From: Winogradskyella alexanderae
GTDB lineage: Bacteria > Bacteroidota > Bacteroidia > Flavobacteriales > Flavobacteriaceae
Length of the DNA: 64,000 nucleotides
Direction: 5' to 3'
Assembly: GCF_020166335.1 (NCBI RefSeq)
Contig: NZ_JAIUJR010000007.1
Span: forward strand, 124,001-188,000
The translations under genes and the position numbers were made by a program. Numbering within the stretch: the stretch's first letter is position 1; the number at the start of each line of letters is the position of its first letter. Positions 43,591 through 51,887 of this stretch are shown piece by piece. Below the pieces are notes generated by a model, which was not told the origin of the DNA, did not search any database, and saw only the letters and a list, made by a program, of their open reading frames with translations.

Positions 43591-44496
43591 ATGAAGAACA
43601 TTAAACCGTGGCTTTCTGCCATGCGCTTAAGAACGTTGCCCTTGTCTGTATCGGGTATTATTTTAGGAACGTGTTTTGCTATTTATAATGGATTTTTTAG
43701 TTGGTGGGTTTTGGTTCTTGCTATTCTTACAACGATTAGCTTACAAATTCTATCCAATTTGGCAAACGATTATGGAGACGGTATTAAAGGAACGGACAAT
43801 AAAGATAGGGTTGGTCCAGAAAGAGCCATTCAAAGTGGGGCAATAACACCGGATCAAATGCTCGATGCAATAAAATTCAATATCATTGTTGTTATCATAC
43901 TTACTTTCGCTTTAATCTGGGCGGCCTACGGACCAAATGAATTCTTATTGCTATTGTTATTTGTTGTATTGGGAGGACTTTCTGTTTACGCTGCATTGAA
44001 CTATACAATGGGAGACTCACCGTATGGTTATAGAGCGTTAGGAGATGTCTTTGTATTTATTTTTTTTGGGTTAATTAGTACTTTAGGAAGTTATTTATTG
44101 TACACTAAAACTATAGACCATGTGGCATTATTGCCAGCAATTTCACTCGGTTTGTTTAGTGTTGGGGTTTTAAACCTAAATAATATGAGGGATATTGAAT
44201 CCGATATAAAATCAGGGAAAATTACGCTTGCTGTAAAACTTGGATTAAAAAAAGCTAAACTTTATCATTACTGTCTTATAGTCGGGGCAATGCTCATCAC
44301 TATAGTGTTTTCTTTATTATATTATGTTCAGATATATAATTTTTTATATCTCTTGTCCTTCTTTCCTTTCATAATTCATTTGGTTAAAATTAAAAATGCT
44401 GTTAAGCCCAATGATTTTGACAGTCAATTAAAAGTTTTGGCACTGTCAACATTTCTCTTTTCAATATTATTAGGGATTGGATATATTTTATATTAA
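43591..44496 (+). CDS. menA: 1,4-dihydroxy-2-naphthoate polyprenyltransferase MenA
   Basis: 301 residues with about eight to nine membrane helices, UbiA family. The two Asp-rich motifs are NLANDYGDGIKGTDNKDRVG (about 55) and NNMRDIESDIKSGKITLAV (about 200). It attaches the polyprenyl side chain to dihydroxynaphthoate. It follows menB in the same transcript. Confidence 0.95.
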   Translation: MKNIKPWLSAMRLRTLPLSVSGIILGTCFAIYNGFFSWWVLVLAILTTISLQILSNLANDYGDGIKGTDNKDRVGPERAIQSGAITPDQMLDAIKFNIIVVIILTFALIWAAYGPNEFLLLLLFVVLGGLSVYAALNYTMGDSPYGYRALGDVFVFIFFGLISTLGSYLLYTKTIDHVALLPAISLGLFSVGVLNLNNMRDIESDIKSGKITLAVKLGLKKAKLYHYCLIVGAMLITIVFSLLYYVQIYNFLYLLSFFPFIIHLVKIKNAVKPNDFDSQLKVLALSTFLFSILLGIGYILY

Positions 44497-44531
44497 TTTT
44501 AATCATATAATTGAAGATTAAATAATTTAAA

Positions 44532-45206
44532 ATGAAAGTAACATTTTATGGTCATGCCTGTTTAGGTATTGAAATAAAAGGAATTAACATTCTTGTAGAT
44601 CCTTTTATTACAGGAAACGAAAAAGCTTCTCATATTGATATTGATGCAATAAAAGCAGATTACATATTATTAACACATGCGCATCAAGATCATACTTTGG
44701 ATGTGGAGTCCATTGCTAGTCGCACTGGAGCAACAATTGTTTCTAACTATGAAATTGTTGTTCATTATCAAAATTTGGGTTTTAAAGGTCATCCAATGAA
44801 CCATGGTGGTTCTTGGCAATTTGATTTCGGAAAAGTAAAGTATGTTAATGCGATACATACATCGTCATTTCCAGATGGTAAATATGGCGGTCAACCGGGA
44901 GGCTTTGTTATTCAATCAGATAAAACAATCTATATAGCTGGTGATACCGCTTTAACTTATGATATGCGATTAATAGGAAAAGGATTTGACCTTGATCTTG
45001 CAGTACTGCCTATTGGTGATAATTTTACAATGGGAGTGGATGACGCTATTCAGGCTGCGCGGTATGTTGACTGCGACCTGGTTTTAGGTTATCACTATGA
45101 TACCTTTGGGTATATTGAAATTGATAAACCTAGAGCAAAGGCAAAATTTGATTCTAAATTAAAGCGCCTAGTTTTATTGGATATTGGGCAAAGTATGGAT
45201 TTATAA
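44532..45206 (+). CDS. UPF0173 metal-dependent hydrolase
   Basis: 224 residues of the metallo-beta-lactamase superfamily. The zinc motif HAHQDHTLD lies at about residue 54; HGGSWQFDFG, AGDTALTYDMRLIG and LGYHYDTFGYIEID supply the other ligands. UPF0173 proteins (YtkL-like) have no agreed substrate. It lies 35 bases after menA and could be part of that transcript, but a role in quinone synthesis is not established. Confidence 0.9.
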   Translation: MKVTFYGHACLGIEIKGINILVDPFITGNEKASHIDIDAIKADYILLTHAHQDHTLDVESIASRTGATIVSNYEIVVHYQNLGFKGHPMNHGGSWQFDFGKVKYVNAIHTSSFPDGKYGGQPGGFVIQSDKTIYIAGDTALTYDMRLIGKGFDLDLAVLPIGDNFTMGVDDAIQAARYVDCDLVLGYHYDTFGYIEIDKPRAKAKFDSKLKRLVLLDIGQSMDL

Positions 45207-45209
45207 AAT

Positions 45210-45998
45210 CTATCTTACAGCACTTTTCAAAATTACTCTATGCAGTAGTTTAGGGAAAAATCGCTTTAGATAAATACCTTTAGTTTCACCCTTACCAATG
45301 TAAGCTTCAAACTTTTGCTTCTTTATAGCTTTTAGCATTCGTTCTACAAAAATTTCCGGTTCAAGGCCATTTTGGGTTGCATTATCTTGTTTGTTAAGTT
45401 TGGTGCCATCTCCAATTAGAGCATTTCTTGAAATATTTGTATTTACAAATCCTGGACAAATCATTGTAACTTTGATGTTGTCTTGGACATGTTCTAATCG
45501 TAGCGCATCAAAAAAGCCATGTAGGGCATGTTTAGCACCACAATAAGAAGACCTATATGGAGAGCTAAACTTACCCATTAAGCTGGTTACGGTAACAAAA
45601 TGCCCAGATTTATTTTCAATAAAATGAGGTAATAATGCTTTACTCAGGGCTACAGTGCCTAAATAATCAATTTCCATTAGTTTTTTATCTACAGAAATAG
45701 CAGTTTCTATAATTAGCGAGCGTTGGCTAATACCTCCATTATTAATTAACATATCAATTTTACCAAAAAAGGATATAGCTTTGCTAACTATTTCGTCCAT
45801 TGATTGGTAATTTGCAAGATCAAAAGGTAAAACGCGGATATTTCCACTATTATCACATTCGTCTTTTACTCTTTTCAATTCGTTCTCGCGTCGGGCTGAT
45901 AAAATGAGATTGCAATGCTCTTTAGACAAAGCCTTTGAAAGTGCTTCACCTATACCACTTGATGCGCCGGTAATCCAAATAACCTTACCTCTAAACAT
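45210..45998 (-). CDS. Short-chain dehydrogenase/reductase
   Basis: 262 residues. Cofactor motif WITGASSGIGEALSKAL, NNGGIS after strand 4, catalytic Ser in TVTSLMGKF and Tyr/Lys in SYCGAKHALHG. Classical SDR of the DHRS7-like kind, oxidising or reducing an alcohol/carbonyl with NAD(P). The last 30 residues are basic (KRFFPKLLHRVILKSAVR). It overlaps the upstream hydroxylase-type gene by one base, so both may act on the same lipid. Substrate unknown. Confidence 0.88.
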   Translation of the reverse strand: MFRGKVIWITGASSGIGEALSKALSKEHCNLILSARRENELKRVKDECDNSGNIRVLPFDLANYQSMDEIVSKAISFFGKIDMLINNGGISQRSLIIETAISVDKKLMEIDYLGTVALSKALLPHFIENKSGHFVTVTSLMGKFSSPYRSSYCGAKHALHGFFDALRLEHVQDNIKVTMICPGFVNTNISRNALIGDGTKLNKQDNATQNGLEPEIFVERMLKAIKKQKFEAYIGKGETKGIYLKRFFPKLLHRVILKSAVR

Positions 45999-46894
45999 TA
46001 AATATTCTTATTTGATTTAAGCCACTCTTTACGCAGGTCGGTACTTATTTTACCGGTTCCATCATGTTTCCAACCGGGTGGTTTTATAAGATATAACCAT
46101 CTATTCTTTAATGATTTTTTACCGCTGAAGGCATCTCTAAACATATAAAACCATTCAATAAATGCAATTTTTATTGGATTAAAGGTGTTTATGTTCTTTA
46201 CCAAACCATAGGTTACTTTTTCATTTTCAAGTTCAGGTTGGAAAGTACCGAATAATTTATCCCAAATGATTAAAATACCTGCATGATTACGGTCTAAATA
46301 TATTGGATTACTACCATGGTGAACACGGTGATGGGAAGGAGTGTTGAAAATTGCTTCAAACCATTTTGGCATTTTATGTATTATCTCGGTATGTATCCAA
46401 AATTGATACAATAAGCTTATAGACATTTGCAACATAATCATAGCCGGATGAAATCCTAAAAGTGGAAGCCACAGCCAGAAAATAAAGGTGTAAAAACCAC
46501 CGCTCCATGTTTGTCGCAAAGCTGTACTTAGGTTATAGTGTTGTGAGGAGTGATGCACCACGTGAGAGGCCCAAAATAGACGACACTCGTGCGAGATTCT
46601 ATGAAACCAATAATAGGAAAAATCATCTGCAAAAAATAATAGAACGAAAGACCACCAAGCTATTGGTATTTCAAAAAATTTGAAGCTGTCGTAAATCAAG
46701 AAAAAGGCAAAAAGCACTAATGCCTTGCTTGCAAACCCTAAAAACACATTTCCGAGACCCATGGCAATAGAGGAAAAGGCATCCTTCGGTTCATAGGTTT
46801 TTAATCCCATTTTCACGGTAACATAAAGTTCCAACAACATAGCAAATATGAAGAATGGAATAGCATATAAAATAATATTTGGAAAATCTGGCAT
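45998..46894 (-). CDS. Fatty acid hydroxylase/sterol desaturase family membrane protein
   Basis: 298 residues from ATG 46894; the open frame to 46936 would overlap the promoter. Four or more membrane helices and the eight-histidine di-iron set: HRISHECRLFWASHVVHHSS, then HTEIIHKMP and TPSHHRVHHGSNP. Family members hydroxylate or desaturate lipids (sterols, ceramides, carotenoids, fatty acids). It is in one transcript with the SDR. Possible roles are lipid hydroxylation or ether-lipid-type reactions; the sequence does not settle this. Confidence 0.88.
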   Translation of the reverse strand: MPDFPNIILYAIPFFIFAMLLELYVTVKMGLKTYEPKDAFSSIAMGLGNVFLGFASKALVLFAFFLIYDSFKFFEIPIAWWSFVLLFFADDFSYYWFHRISHECRLFWASHVVHHSSQHYNLSTALRQTWSGGFYTFIFWLWLPLLGFHPAMIMLQMSISLLYQFWIHTEIIHKMPKWFEAIFNTPSHHRVHHGSNPIYLDRNHAGILIIWDKLFGTFQPELENEKVTYGLVKNINTFNPIKIAFIEWFYMFRDAFSGKKSLKNRWLYLIKPPGWKHDGTGKISTDLRKEWLKSNKNI

Positions 46895-46933
46895 TACTTC
46901 ATTTAAAAATGTGAGTTGCGTATTTTTGCAATT

Positions 46934-46941
46934 CAAAAATA
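46934..46941 (-). promoter_or_regulatory. -7 element of the hydroxylase-SDR operon
   Basis: On the minus strand this reads TATTTTTG. It lies 39 bases before the chosen ATG at 46894. Confidence 0.5.
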
Positions 46942-47082
46942 ATGGATTTTACACGAAGTAAAAATTACTCTTGTTCAATTTGTCATCAACCTCTGATGTA
47001 AAAATCATAAGATGGCCAAAAGTGAAAATTGTAAATGGAGGTAACTACCAAAATCTTTGGGCTTGCAACAAGGTATTAATTT

Positions 47083-48117
47083 ATGAACGCAAAATATCAG
47101 AAATATATATTAGATTTTAAAAGACCTAGTGGTACATCGAGAGGCGTTTTAACTACTAAAGAAACTTGGTTTATCCAAATAAATGATAGTGGTAAAACAG
47201 GTATTGGCGAGTGTGGTATTTTGCGTGGATTGTCTATTGACGATCGTCCAGATTATGAAGAAAAATTAAACTGGGCCTGTAAAAATATTGATATCGGATT
47301 AGATAAGCTGTTAAACGCGTTGATTGAGTTTCCTAGCATTCAGTTTGGGCTAGAACAAGCATTTAAATCTTTAAATGCGGTGTCACCTTTTGAATTGTTT
47401 GAATCCCCTTTTACTAATGGCGAAGATAGCATACCTATAAACGGTTTGGTATGGATGGGTACAGAGGACTTTATGCGAGAACAGATTGAAGAAAAAATTG
47501 CATTAGGTTTCACCTGTATAAAAATGAAAATTGGAGCTATAGATTTTGATACTGAGTTAAATATATTAAAGTCAATACGCAAGGAATTTTCAGTTTCCGA
47601 TATAGAGTTACGCGTGGATGCAAACGGCGCATTTTCTTCAAATGAAGCACTTGAAAAATTAAAGCGATTATCTGAGTTTAGCCTTCACTCAATTGAACAA
47701 CCCATAAAACAAGGCCAATTGGAGGAAATGGCCGAATTATGCGATGTTACACCACTTCCTATAGCACTTGATGAAGAGTTAATTGGCGTTTTTGATTCAA
47801 TATCAAGAAACGAACTTCTAACAACTATTAAGCCACAATACATAATACTCAAACCAAGTTTAGTTGGTGGTTACAAGGGTAGTGAGCAATGGATAAATTT
47901 TGCTGAAGAAAATAACATTAAATGGTGGATTACGAGTGCTTTAGAAAGTAACGTTGGATTAAACGCAATTGCCCAATGGACCTACACCTTGGATAATCCT
48001 ATGCCACAAGGATTGGGTACGGGAAGTTTATTCACTAATAATTTTGTTTCGCCATTAATTGTAAAAAATGGTACTTTGCAATACGATAAAACACACAAGT
48101 GGGATTTTAATTTATGA
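47083..48117 (+). CDS. menC: o-Succinylbenzoate synthase MenC
   Basis: 344 residues, enolase superfamily. It dehydrates SHCHC to o-succinylbenzoate. Active-site motifs: CIKMKIGAI (lysine pair, about 147), LRVDANGAFSSNEALEKL (about 180), SIEQPIKQG, LDEELIG and ILKPSLVGGY with the second catalytic lysine. The next gene starts within the last codon of menC. Confidence 0.93.
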   Translation: MNAKYQKYILDFKRPSGTSRGVLTTKETWFIQINDSGKTGIGECGILRGLSIDDRPDYEEKLNWACKNIDIGLDKLLNALIEFPSIQFGLEQAFKSLNAVSPFELFESPFTNGEDSIPINGLVWMGTEDFMREQIEEKIALGFTCIKMKIGAIDFDTELNILKSIRKEFSVSDIELRVDANGAFSSNEALEKLKRLSEFSLHSIEQPIKQGQLEEMAELCDVTPLPIALDEELIGVFDSISRNELLTTIKPQYIILKPSLVGGYKGSEQWINFAEENNIKWWITSALESNVGLNAIAQWTYTLDNPMPQGLGTGSLFTNNFVSPLIVKNGTLQYDKTHKWDFNL

Positions 48118-49079
48118 GTATGGTTTATATACAACAAGCATTTAAAGGGTTAAGCGATGGTTGGCGATATTTCGTTGGTACTGTCGTGGTAATTGCCTTT
48201 GTAATATTAGGTCAAATTCCTTTCACAGTTGCAACTTTTATTGAAGCTTCCAATCAAGGCTTAAGTCTGTTTGAGTTAGATGAAAATAAATTAATGACCA
48301 TTTTAGAGCCAAACCTAAACCTATTCTTGATGTTATTATCCTTTGCCGTAGGTCTATTAGGAATACTTTTGGTTAACAAGTTTTTGCATAAAATGACTTT
48401 AACTCAATTGACAACTGCAAGGCAAAGAATCGATTGGAAACGGTTTTGGACTGTTTTCTTTGGATGGGGAATTTTATCTTCTGGGTTTGTACTATTGGAT
48501 TATTTTTTAGCTCCAGAGGATTATGTTTTAAACTTTGATTTTAATAAGTTTTTAATACTATGTGTTATTGCAATTGTAATGGTACCCTTGCAGACAAGTT
48601 GTGAAGAGTACTTGTTTAGAGGATATCTCATGCAGGGACTTGGGGTTATTACTAAAAACAGATGGTTTCCACTTTTGTTTACTTCCATTGTTTTTGGCTT
48701 ATTGCATATAGCCAACCCAGAGGTTGAAAAATTAGGTTATATTATTATGGTTTATTACATAGGCACAGGTTTGTTTTTAGGTATTATAACATTAATGGAT
48801 GAGGGTTTGGAACTGGCCTTAGGATTTCATGCGGCTAATAATCTGTTCACAGCACTCTTGGTTACAGCAGATTGGACCGCTTTTAAAACCTATTCTATTT
48901 TAAAAGACATGTCAGATCCTACAGAAGCAACATTAACTGATATTATAGTGCCAGTTTTTGTAATTTTTCCAATACTTTTAATAATTCTTTCTAAGATGTA
49001 TGGATGGAGTAATTGGAAAGAGCGATTACTTGGAAGAGTTACAGAACCGCCTAAAGACGACTATAAAATAATTGAGTAA
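48114..49079 (+). CDS. CPBP family intramembrane glutamic protease
   Basis: 321 residues, about eight membrane helices. The three CPBP motifs are present: CEEYLFRGYLMQGLG (EExxxR), FGLLHIANPE (FxxxH) and GFHAANNLF (HxxxN). Such proteins (Rce1-like) cleave or protect small peptides or membrane-bound proteins. It lies between menC and menE with overlapping or touching ends (ATGA with menC, one base to menE), a conserved flavobacterial order, but no link to quinone synthesis is known. Confidence 0.92.
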   Translation: MSMVYIQQAFKGLSDGWRYFVGTVVVIAFVILGQIPFTVATFIEASNQGLSLFELDENKLMTILEPNLNLFLMLLSFAVGLLGILLVNKFLHKMTLTQLTTARQRIDWKRFWTVFFGWGILSSGFVLLDYFLAPEDYVLNFDFNKFLILCVIAIVMVPLQTSCEEYLFRGYLMQGLGVITKNRWFPLLFTSIVFGLLHIANPEVEKLGYIIMVYYIGTGLFLGIITLMDEGLELALGFHAANNLFTALLVTADWTAFKTYSILKDMSDPTEATLTDIIVPVFVIFPILLIILSKMYGWSNWKERLLGRVTEPPKDDYKIIE

Positions 49080-49080
49080 A

Positions 49081-50163
49081 ATGACTCCTAGTTACACAAA
49101 AATACATAATAGGTTTAAGCTAAACGGTCTTCATTTTAATCGTGAAGAACTTAAGGAAGTAGCCTACAGTTTTATAAAGGAAGGTGAAGACTATGAGAAG
49201 GCTTCCGGAAACTTCTTAATTGATTGGCTCAATGATAATGACTACCTATATGTAAATACATCTGGCTCAACCGGTAAACCAAAAGCAATAAAACTACTAA
49301 AACAGACCATGGTAAACTCTGCGATTGCAACGGGTGACTATTTTGGTCTTGAACCTGGAGACACTGCATTAGATTGCTTACCAAGTCATTATATAGCAGG
49401 TAAAATGATGTTGGTAAGGGCAATGATACTTGGTTTGGAAATTGATCATGTAGAACCTAGTGCACATCCAATTTTTGATTATGAAAAGAACTATGATTTT
49501 TGTGCTATGATTCCTTTGCAATTGAAGCATACTATTAACTATACGCACAATATCAAAACCATCATAGTTGGAGGTTCAATTATTACCAAGCCTTTATTAG
49601 AACAAATCTCACACAGCACCTCAAAGTTTTATGAAACGTATGGTATGACCGAGACAGTCACTCACGTGGCTGTGAGGCAACTTAAATCCAAAAATGGCAA
49701 AGGGGAACAGTTCTTTAAAGCCTTGCCAAATATTTCATTTGATAAAGATGAACGAAACTGCCTTATAATTAATGCTTCAAATTTAGTTGAAGAAGCCTTA
49801 GTAACCAATGATATTGTTGACTTAAAATCAGATACCAGTTTTAGGCTATTAGGGAGGTATGATAATGTTATTAATTCTGGAGGGATTAAATTATTTCCTG
49901 AACAAATTGAAAATAAATTGCAACCTGTTATTGATGAGCGTTTCATTTTAGCAGGTGAGGAAGACGGTACACTAGGAGAAAAGCTTATCTTAATTATAGA
50001 GAGTCCGAGGGATACCAAGGAGTCCATTTTTAATAGAATTAAGCAACTTAAGGGCTTAACAAAATACGAGGTACCGAAGGAAATATATGTTGTAGATAGA
50101 TTTGTTGAAACGGTAAACGGAAAAGTCCAAAGAAGCAAGACAATTGCTAAGGCCATAGGCTAG
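49081..50163 (+). CDS. menE: o-Succinylbenzoate-CoA ligase MenE
   Basis: 360 residues from ATG 49081; a TTG at 49072 would overlap the preceding stop. An AMP-binding enzyme with the phosphate loop VNTSGSTGKPKAIKLLKQT (about 61), the YETYGMTETVTHVAV motif (about 183) and the C-terminal GGIKLFPEQIENKL and TVNGKVQRSKTIAKAI with the adenylation lysine. It is shorter than classical MenE (about 450-490), with a reduced N-terminal domain, as in other Bacteroidota. Confidence 0.92.
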   Translation: MTPSYTKIHNRFKLNGLHFNREELKEVAYSFIKEGEDYEKASGNFLIDWLNDNDYLYVNTSGSTGKPKAIKLLKQTMVNSAIATGDYFGLEPGDTALDCLPSHYIAGKMMLVRAMILGLEIDHVEPSAHPIFDYEKNYDFCAMIPLQLKHTINYTHNIKTIIVGGSIITKPLLEQISHSTSKFYETYGMTETVTHVAVRQLKSKNGKGEQFFKALPNISFDKDERNCLIINASNLVEEALVTNDIVDLKSDTSFRLLGRYDNVINSGGIKLFPEQIENKLQPVIDERFILAGEEDGTLGEKLILIIESPRDTKESIFNRIKQLKGLTKYEVPKEIYVVDRFVETVNGKVQRSKTIAKAIG

Positions 50164-50203
50164 TTAGCTCATTTAAACTGCCATTTTACTCAATAGCTCT
50201 TTC

Positions 50204-50249
50204 ATACCAACGATTTGGTATTTAGTTTTATGTAAACGCTAAATACCAA
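50204..50249. promoter_or_regulatory. Three half-sites forming alternative hairpins
   Basis: ATACCAA (50204-50210), TTGGTATTTAG (50215-50225) and CTAAATACCAA (50239-50249). The middle copy can pair with the first (seven pairs, four-base loop) or with the third (eleven pairs, 13-base loop), but not both. The third ends four bases before the ATG at 50254. It may be a menE terminator plus an operator or translation switch. Confidence 0.5.
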
Positions 50250-50253
50250 CCTT

Positions 50254-50865
50254 ATGAAAACACTATTTCAATTTGTAATCGTACTAGGGCTGTATTGTTC
50301 TAGTTATTCTCAGGAAAAGAATATTGAAACCGAATCTATAGCGATAGAGCATTTAATTAGCTTTATGGTAGAGCAATTTTCTGTAAATTCAGATACTATA
50401 CCACAGCGTAATATTACATTTTTACTAGAGACTTACGCACCTAGTTTTAACACGCAAGATAGAGTAATTTTAAGACAAGCTTTTAAATTGCTGTCTGAAC
50501 GCCTTACTCAAAATGACTCAGTAAGCATAGTGGCCTATTCAAAATATAACGGGATTATACTCGAAAGAACTGATACCAAAAATGTAAAGAAACTTTTATA
50601 TGCTGTAGAAAACCCAATTTCAAGTATTAGCTTTTTAGAAAAGGACGGGATAGGTTTAGCCTATAATATGGCTAAGAAAAACTTTTCCAAAAATACCGAA
50701 AATTCCGTAGTGATGATTAGAATTCCAAATAATGAATTCTCTGTAAACGATAGTAAAAGGAAGAACGTCTCAGAATCTCAAAATTTGAACCGGAGAAATA
50801 AAAATACAGTTTTACTTACTGCAATAGCATTACTTCCAGAACTCATAAAAGTTATAAAAGACTAA
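50254..50865 (+). CDS. Secreted protein with degenerate von Willebrand A-like domain
   Basis: 203 residues. A signal peptide (about 1-19, VLGLYCSSYSQE) precedes a stretch like the vWA domains of YfbK-type proteins: ITFLLETYAPSFNTQD, then LRQAFKLLSERLTQNDSVSI, VAYSKYNGIILERT and GIGLAYNMAKKNF. The metal site DxSxS at the end of the first strand is replaced (ETYAPS), so metal-dependent ligand binding is unlikely. The C-terminus ends in a possible membrane helix (TVLLTAIALLPELIKVI). Function unknown. Confidence 0.6.
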   Translation: MKTLFQFVIVLGLYCSSYSQEKNIETESIAIEHLISFMVEQFSVNSDTIPQRNITFLLETYAPSFNTQDRVILRQAFKLLSERLTQNDSVSIVAYSKYNGIILERTDTKNVKKLLYAVENPISSISFLEKDGIGLAYNMAKKNFSKNTENSVVMIRIPNNEFSVNDSKRKNVSESQNLNRRNKNTVLLTAIALLPELIKVIKD

Positions 50866-50876
50866 GCTATAATTAA

Positions 50877-50904
50877 AAACCCAATGCTAAAAGGCATTGG
50901 GTTT
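50877..50904. terminator. Bidirectional hairpin terminator
   Basis: AAACCCAATGC / GCATTGGGTTT, an 11-base-pair stem with a six-base loop between convergent genes ending at 50865 and 50926. On the minus strand it runs into five T. Confidence 0.88.
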
Positions 50905-50925
50905 ATACTTCTTATGCATTTAAAA

Positions 50926-51783
50926 TTAGTTACCTGCAGATAGATTCTTCATTTCCTCTTCTATCATTTCATAGAATTCATCAATTTTTGGTAATACAAT
51001 AATTCTGGTTCTTCTATTTTTTGCTCGGTTAGTCGCAGTGTCATTTTCTACAAGAGGCACGTGGTAACTACGGCCTGCGGCGATAAGTTGTTGTGGATTT
51101 ACTTTTAGTTCCTCTAAGACTCTAACAACTGAAGTGGCACGTTTTACACTTAAATCCCAGTTATCTAATAATGGTGGTTTACTGTAAGGCACGTTATCTG
51201 TGTGAGATTCTACCATAGCTTCGAAGTTTGGTTTACTGTTAATTACTTTAGCAACCTTACCTAATATTTCTTTTGCTCGGTCAGTTACATTATAACTTCC
51301 ACTCTTAAACAAAAGTTTATCTGCAATGGAGATGAATACAACACCTTTTTCTACATTAATTTCAATATCAGGGTCGTCAATACCAACTTCCTTCTTTAAA
51401 CTAGTTACAATTGCAAGAGTTACACTGTCCTTTTTAGTAAGTGCATCTTGTAGTCGAGAAATTTTCAGATCTTTTTCTTTTAAACTCTCTAAGGAGCGCT
51501 CTAAATTTTCGGCACCTTTTTGTGTCAAGGTTGTTAAGTTGCCTTTTGTATCAATTAAATCTTGATTCGCTTTTCGTAAATCGGCTAACTGATCTTTCAT
51601 TGTTTCGACTCTCGCATTTGCTGCGGCAGCATCAGAAAGACATTTGTTTAATTTTACCGTGGCAGAATTAAGTAAATCTTGTGTTTCTTTTTGCTTTTCC
51701 TCTAGTGCCAGATATTCTTTTTTGGACACACAGGATGTTAAAACCATCATTGAGCAAATACTTAATATCATTAATTTTTTCAT
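50926..51783 (-). CDS. OmpA-family peptidoglycan-binding lipoprotein
   Basis: 285 residues. Lipobox MVLTSCVSKKEY, then a coiled coil of about 110 residues rich in Leu, Lys and Glu, then an OmpA C-terminal domain (about 140-265) with MVESHTDNVPY, NWDLSVKRATSVVRVLEEL and NRAKNRRTRIIVLPK, which binds diaminopimelate of peptidoglycan. It therefore links the outer membrane to the cell wall. It lacks a beta-barrel, so it resembles Pal-like or MotB-like proteins with a spacer. Confidence 0.9.
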   Translation of the reverse strand: MKKLMILSICSMMVLTSCVSKKEYLALEEKQKETQDLLNSATVKLNKCLSDAAAANARVETMKDQLADLRKANQDLIDTKGNLTTLTQKGAENLERSLESLKEKDLKISRLQDALTKKDSVTLAIVTSLKKEVGIDDPDIEINVEKGVVFISIADKLLFKSGSYNVTDRAKEILGKVAKVINSKPNFEAMVESHTDNVPYSKPPLLDNWDLSVKRATSVVRVLEELKVNPQQLIAAGRSYHVPLVENDTATNRAKNRRTRIIVLPKIDEFYEMIEEEMKNLSAGN

Positions 51784-51820
51784 AATCAGTTTACTATTTT
51801 AATTTATAATTAAATCAGCT

Positions 51821-51828
51821 CAAAATTA
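51821..51828 (-). promoter_or_regulatory. -7 element of the OmpA-family gene
   Basis: On the minus strand TAATTTTG, matching TAnnTTTG, 37 bases before the ATG at 51783. Confidence 0.45.
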
Positions 51829-51887
51829 TAGAAAAGTAGTGTTGAAAAAGAATAGATTAACAATTTTTTTAACAGTTTTATAAACAA

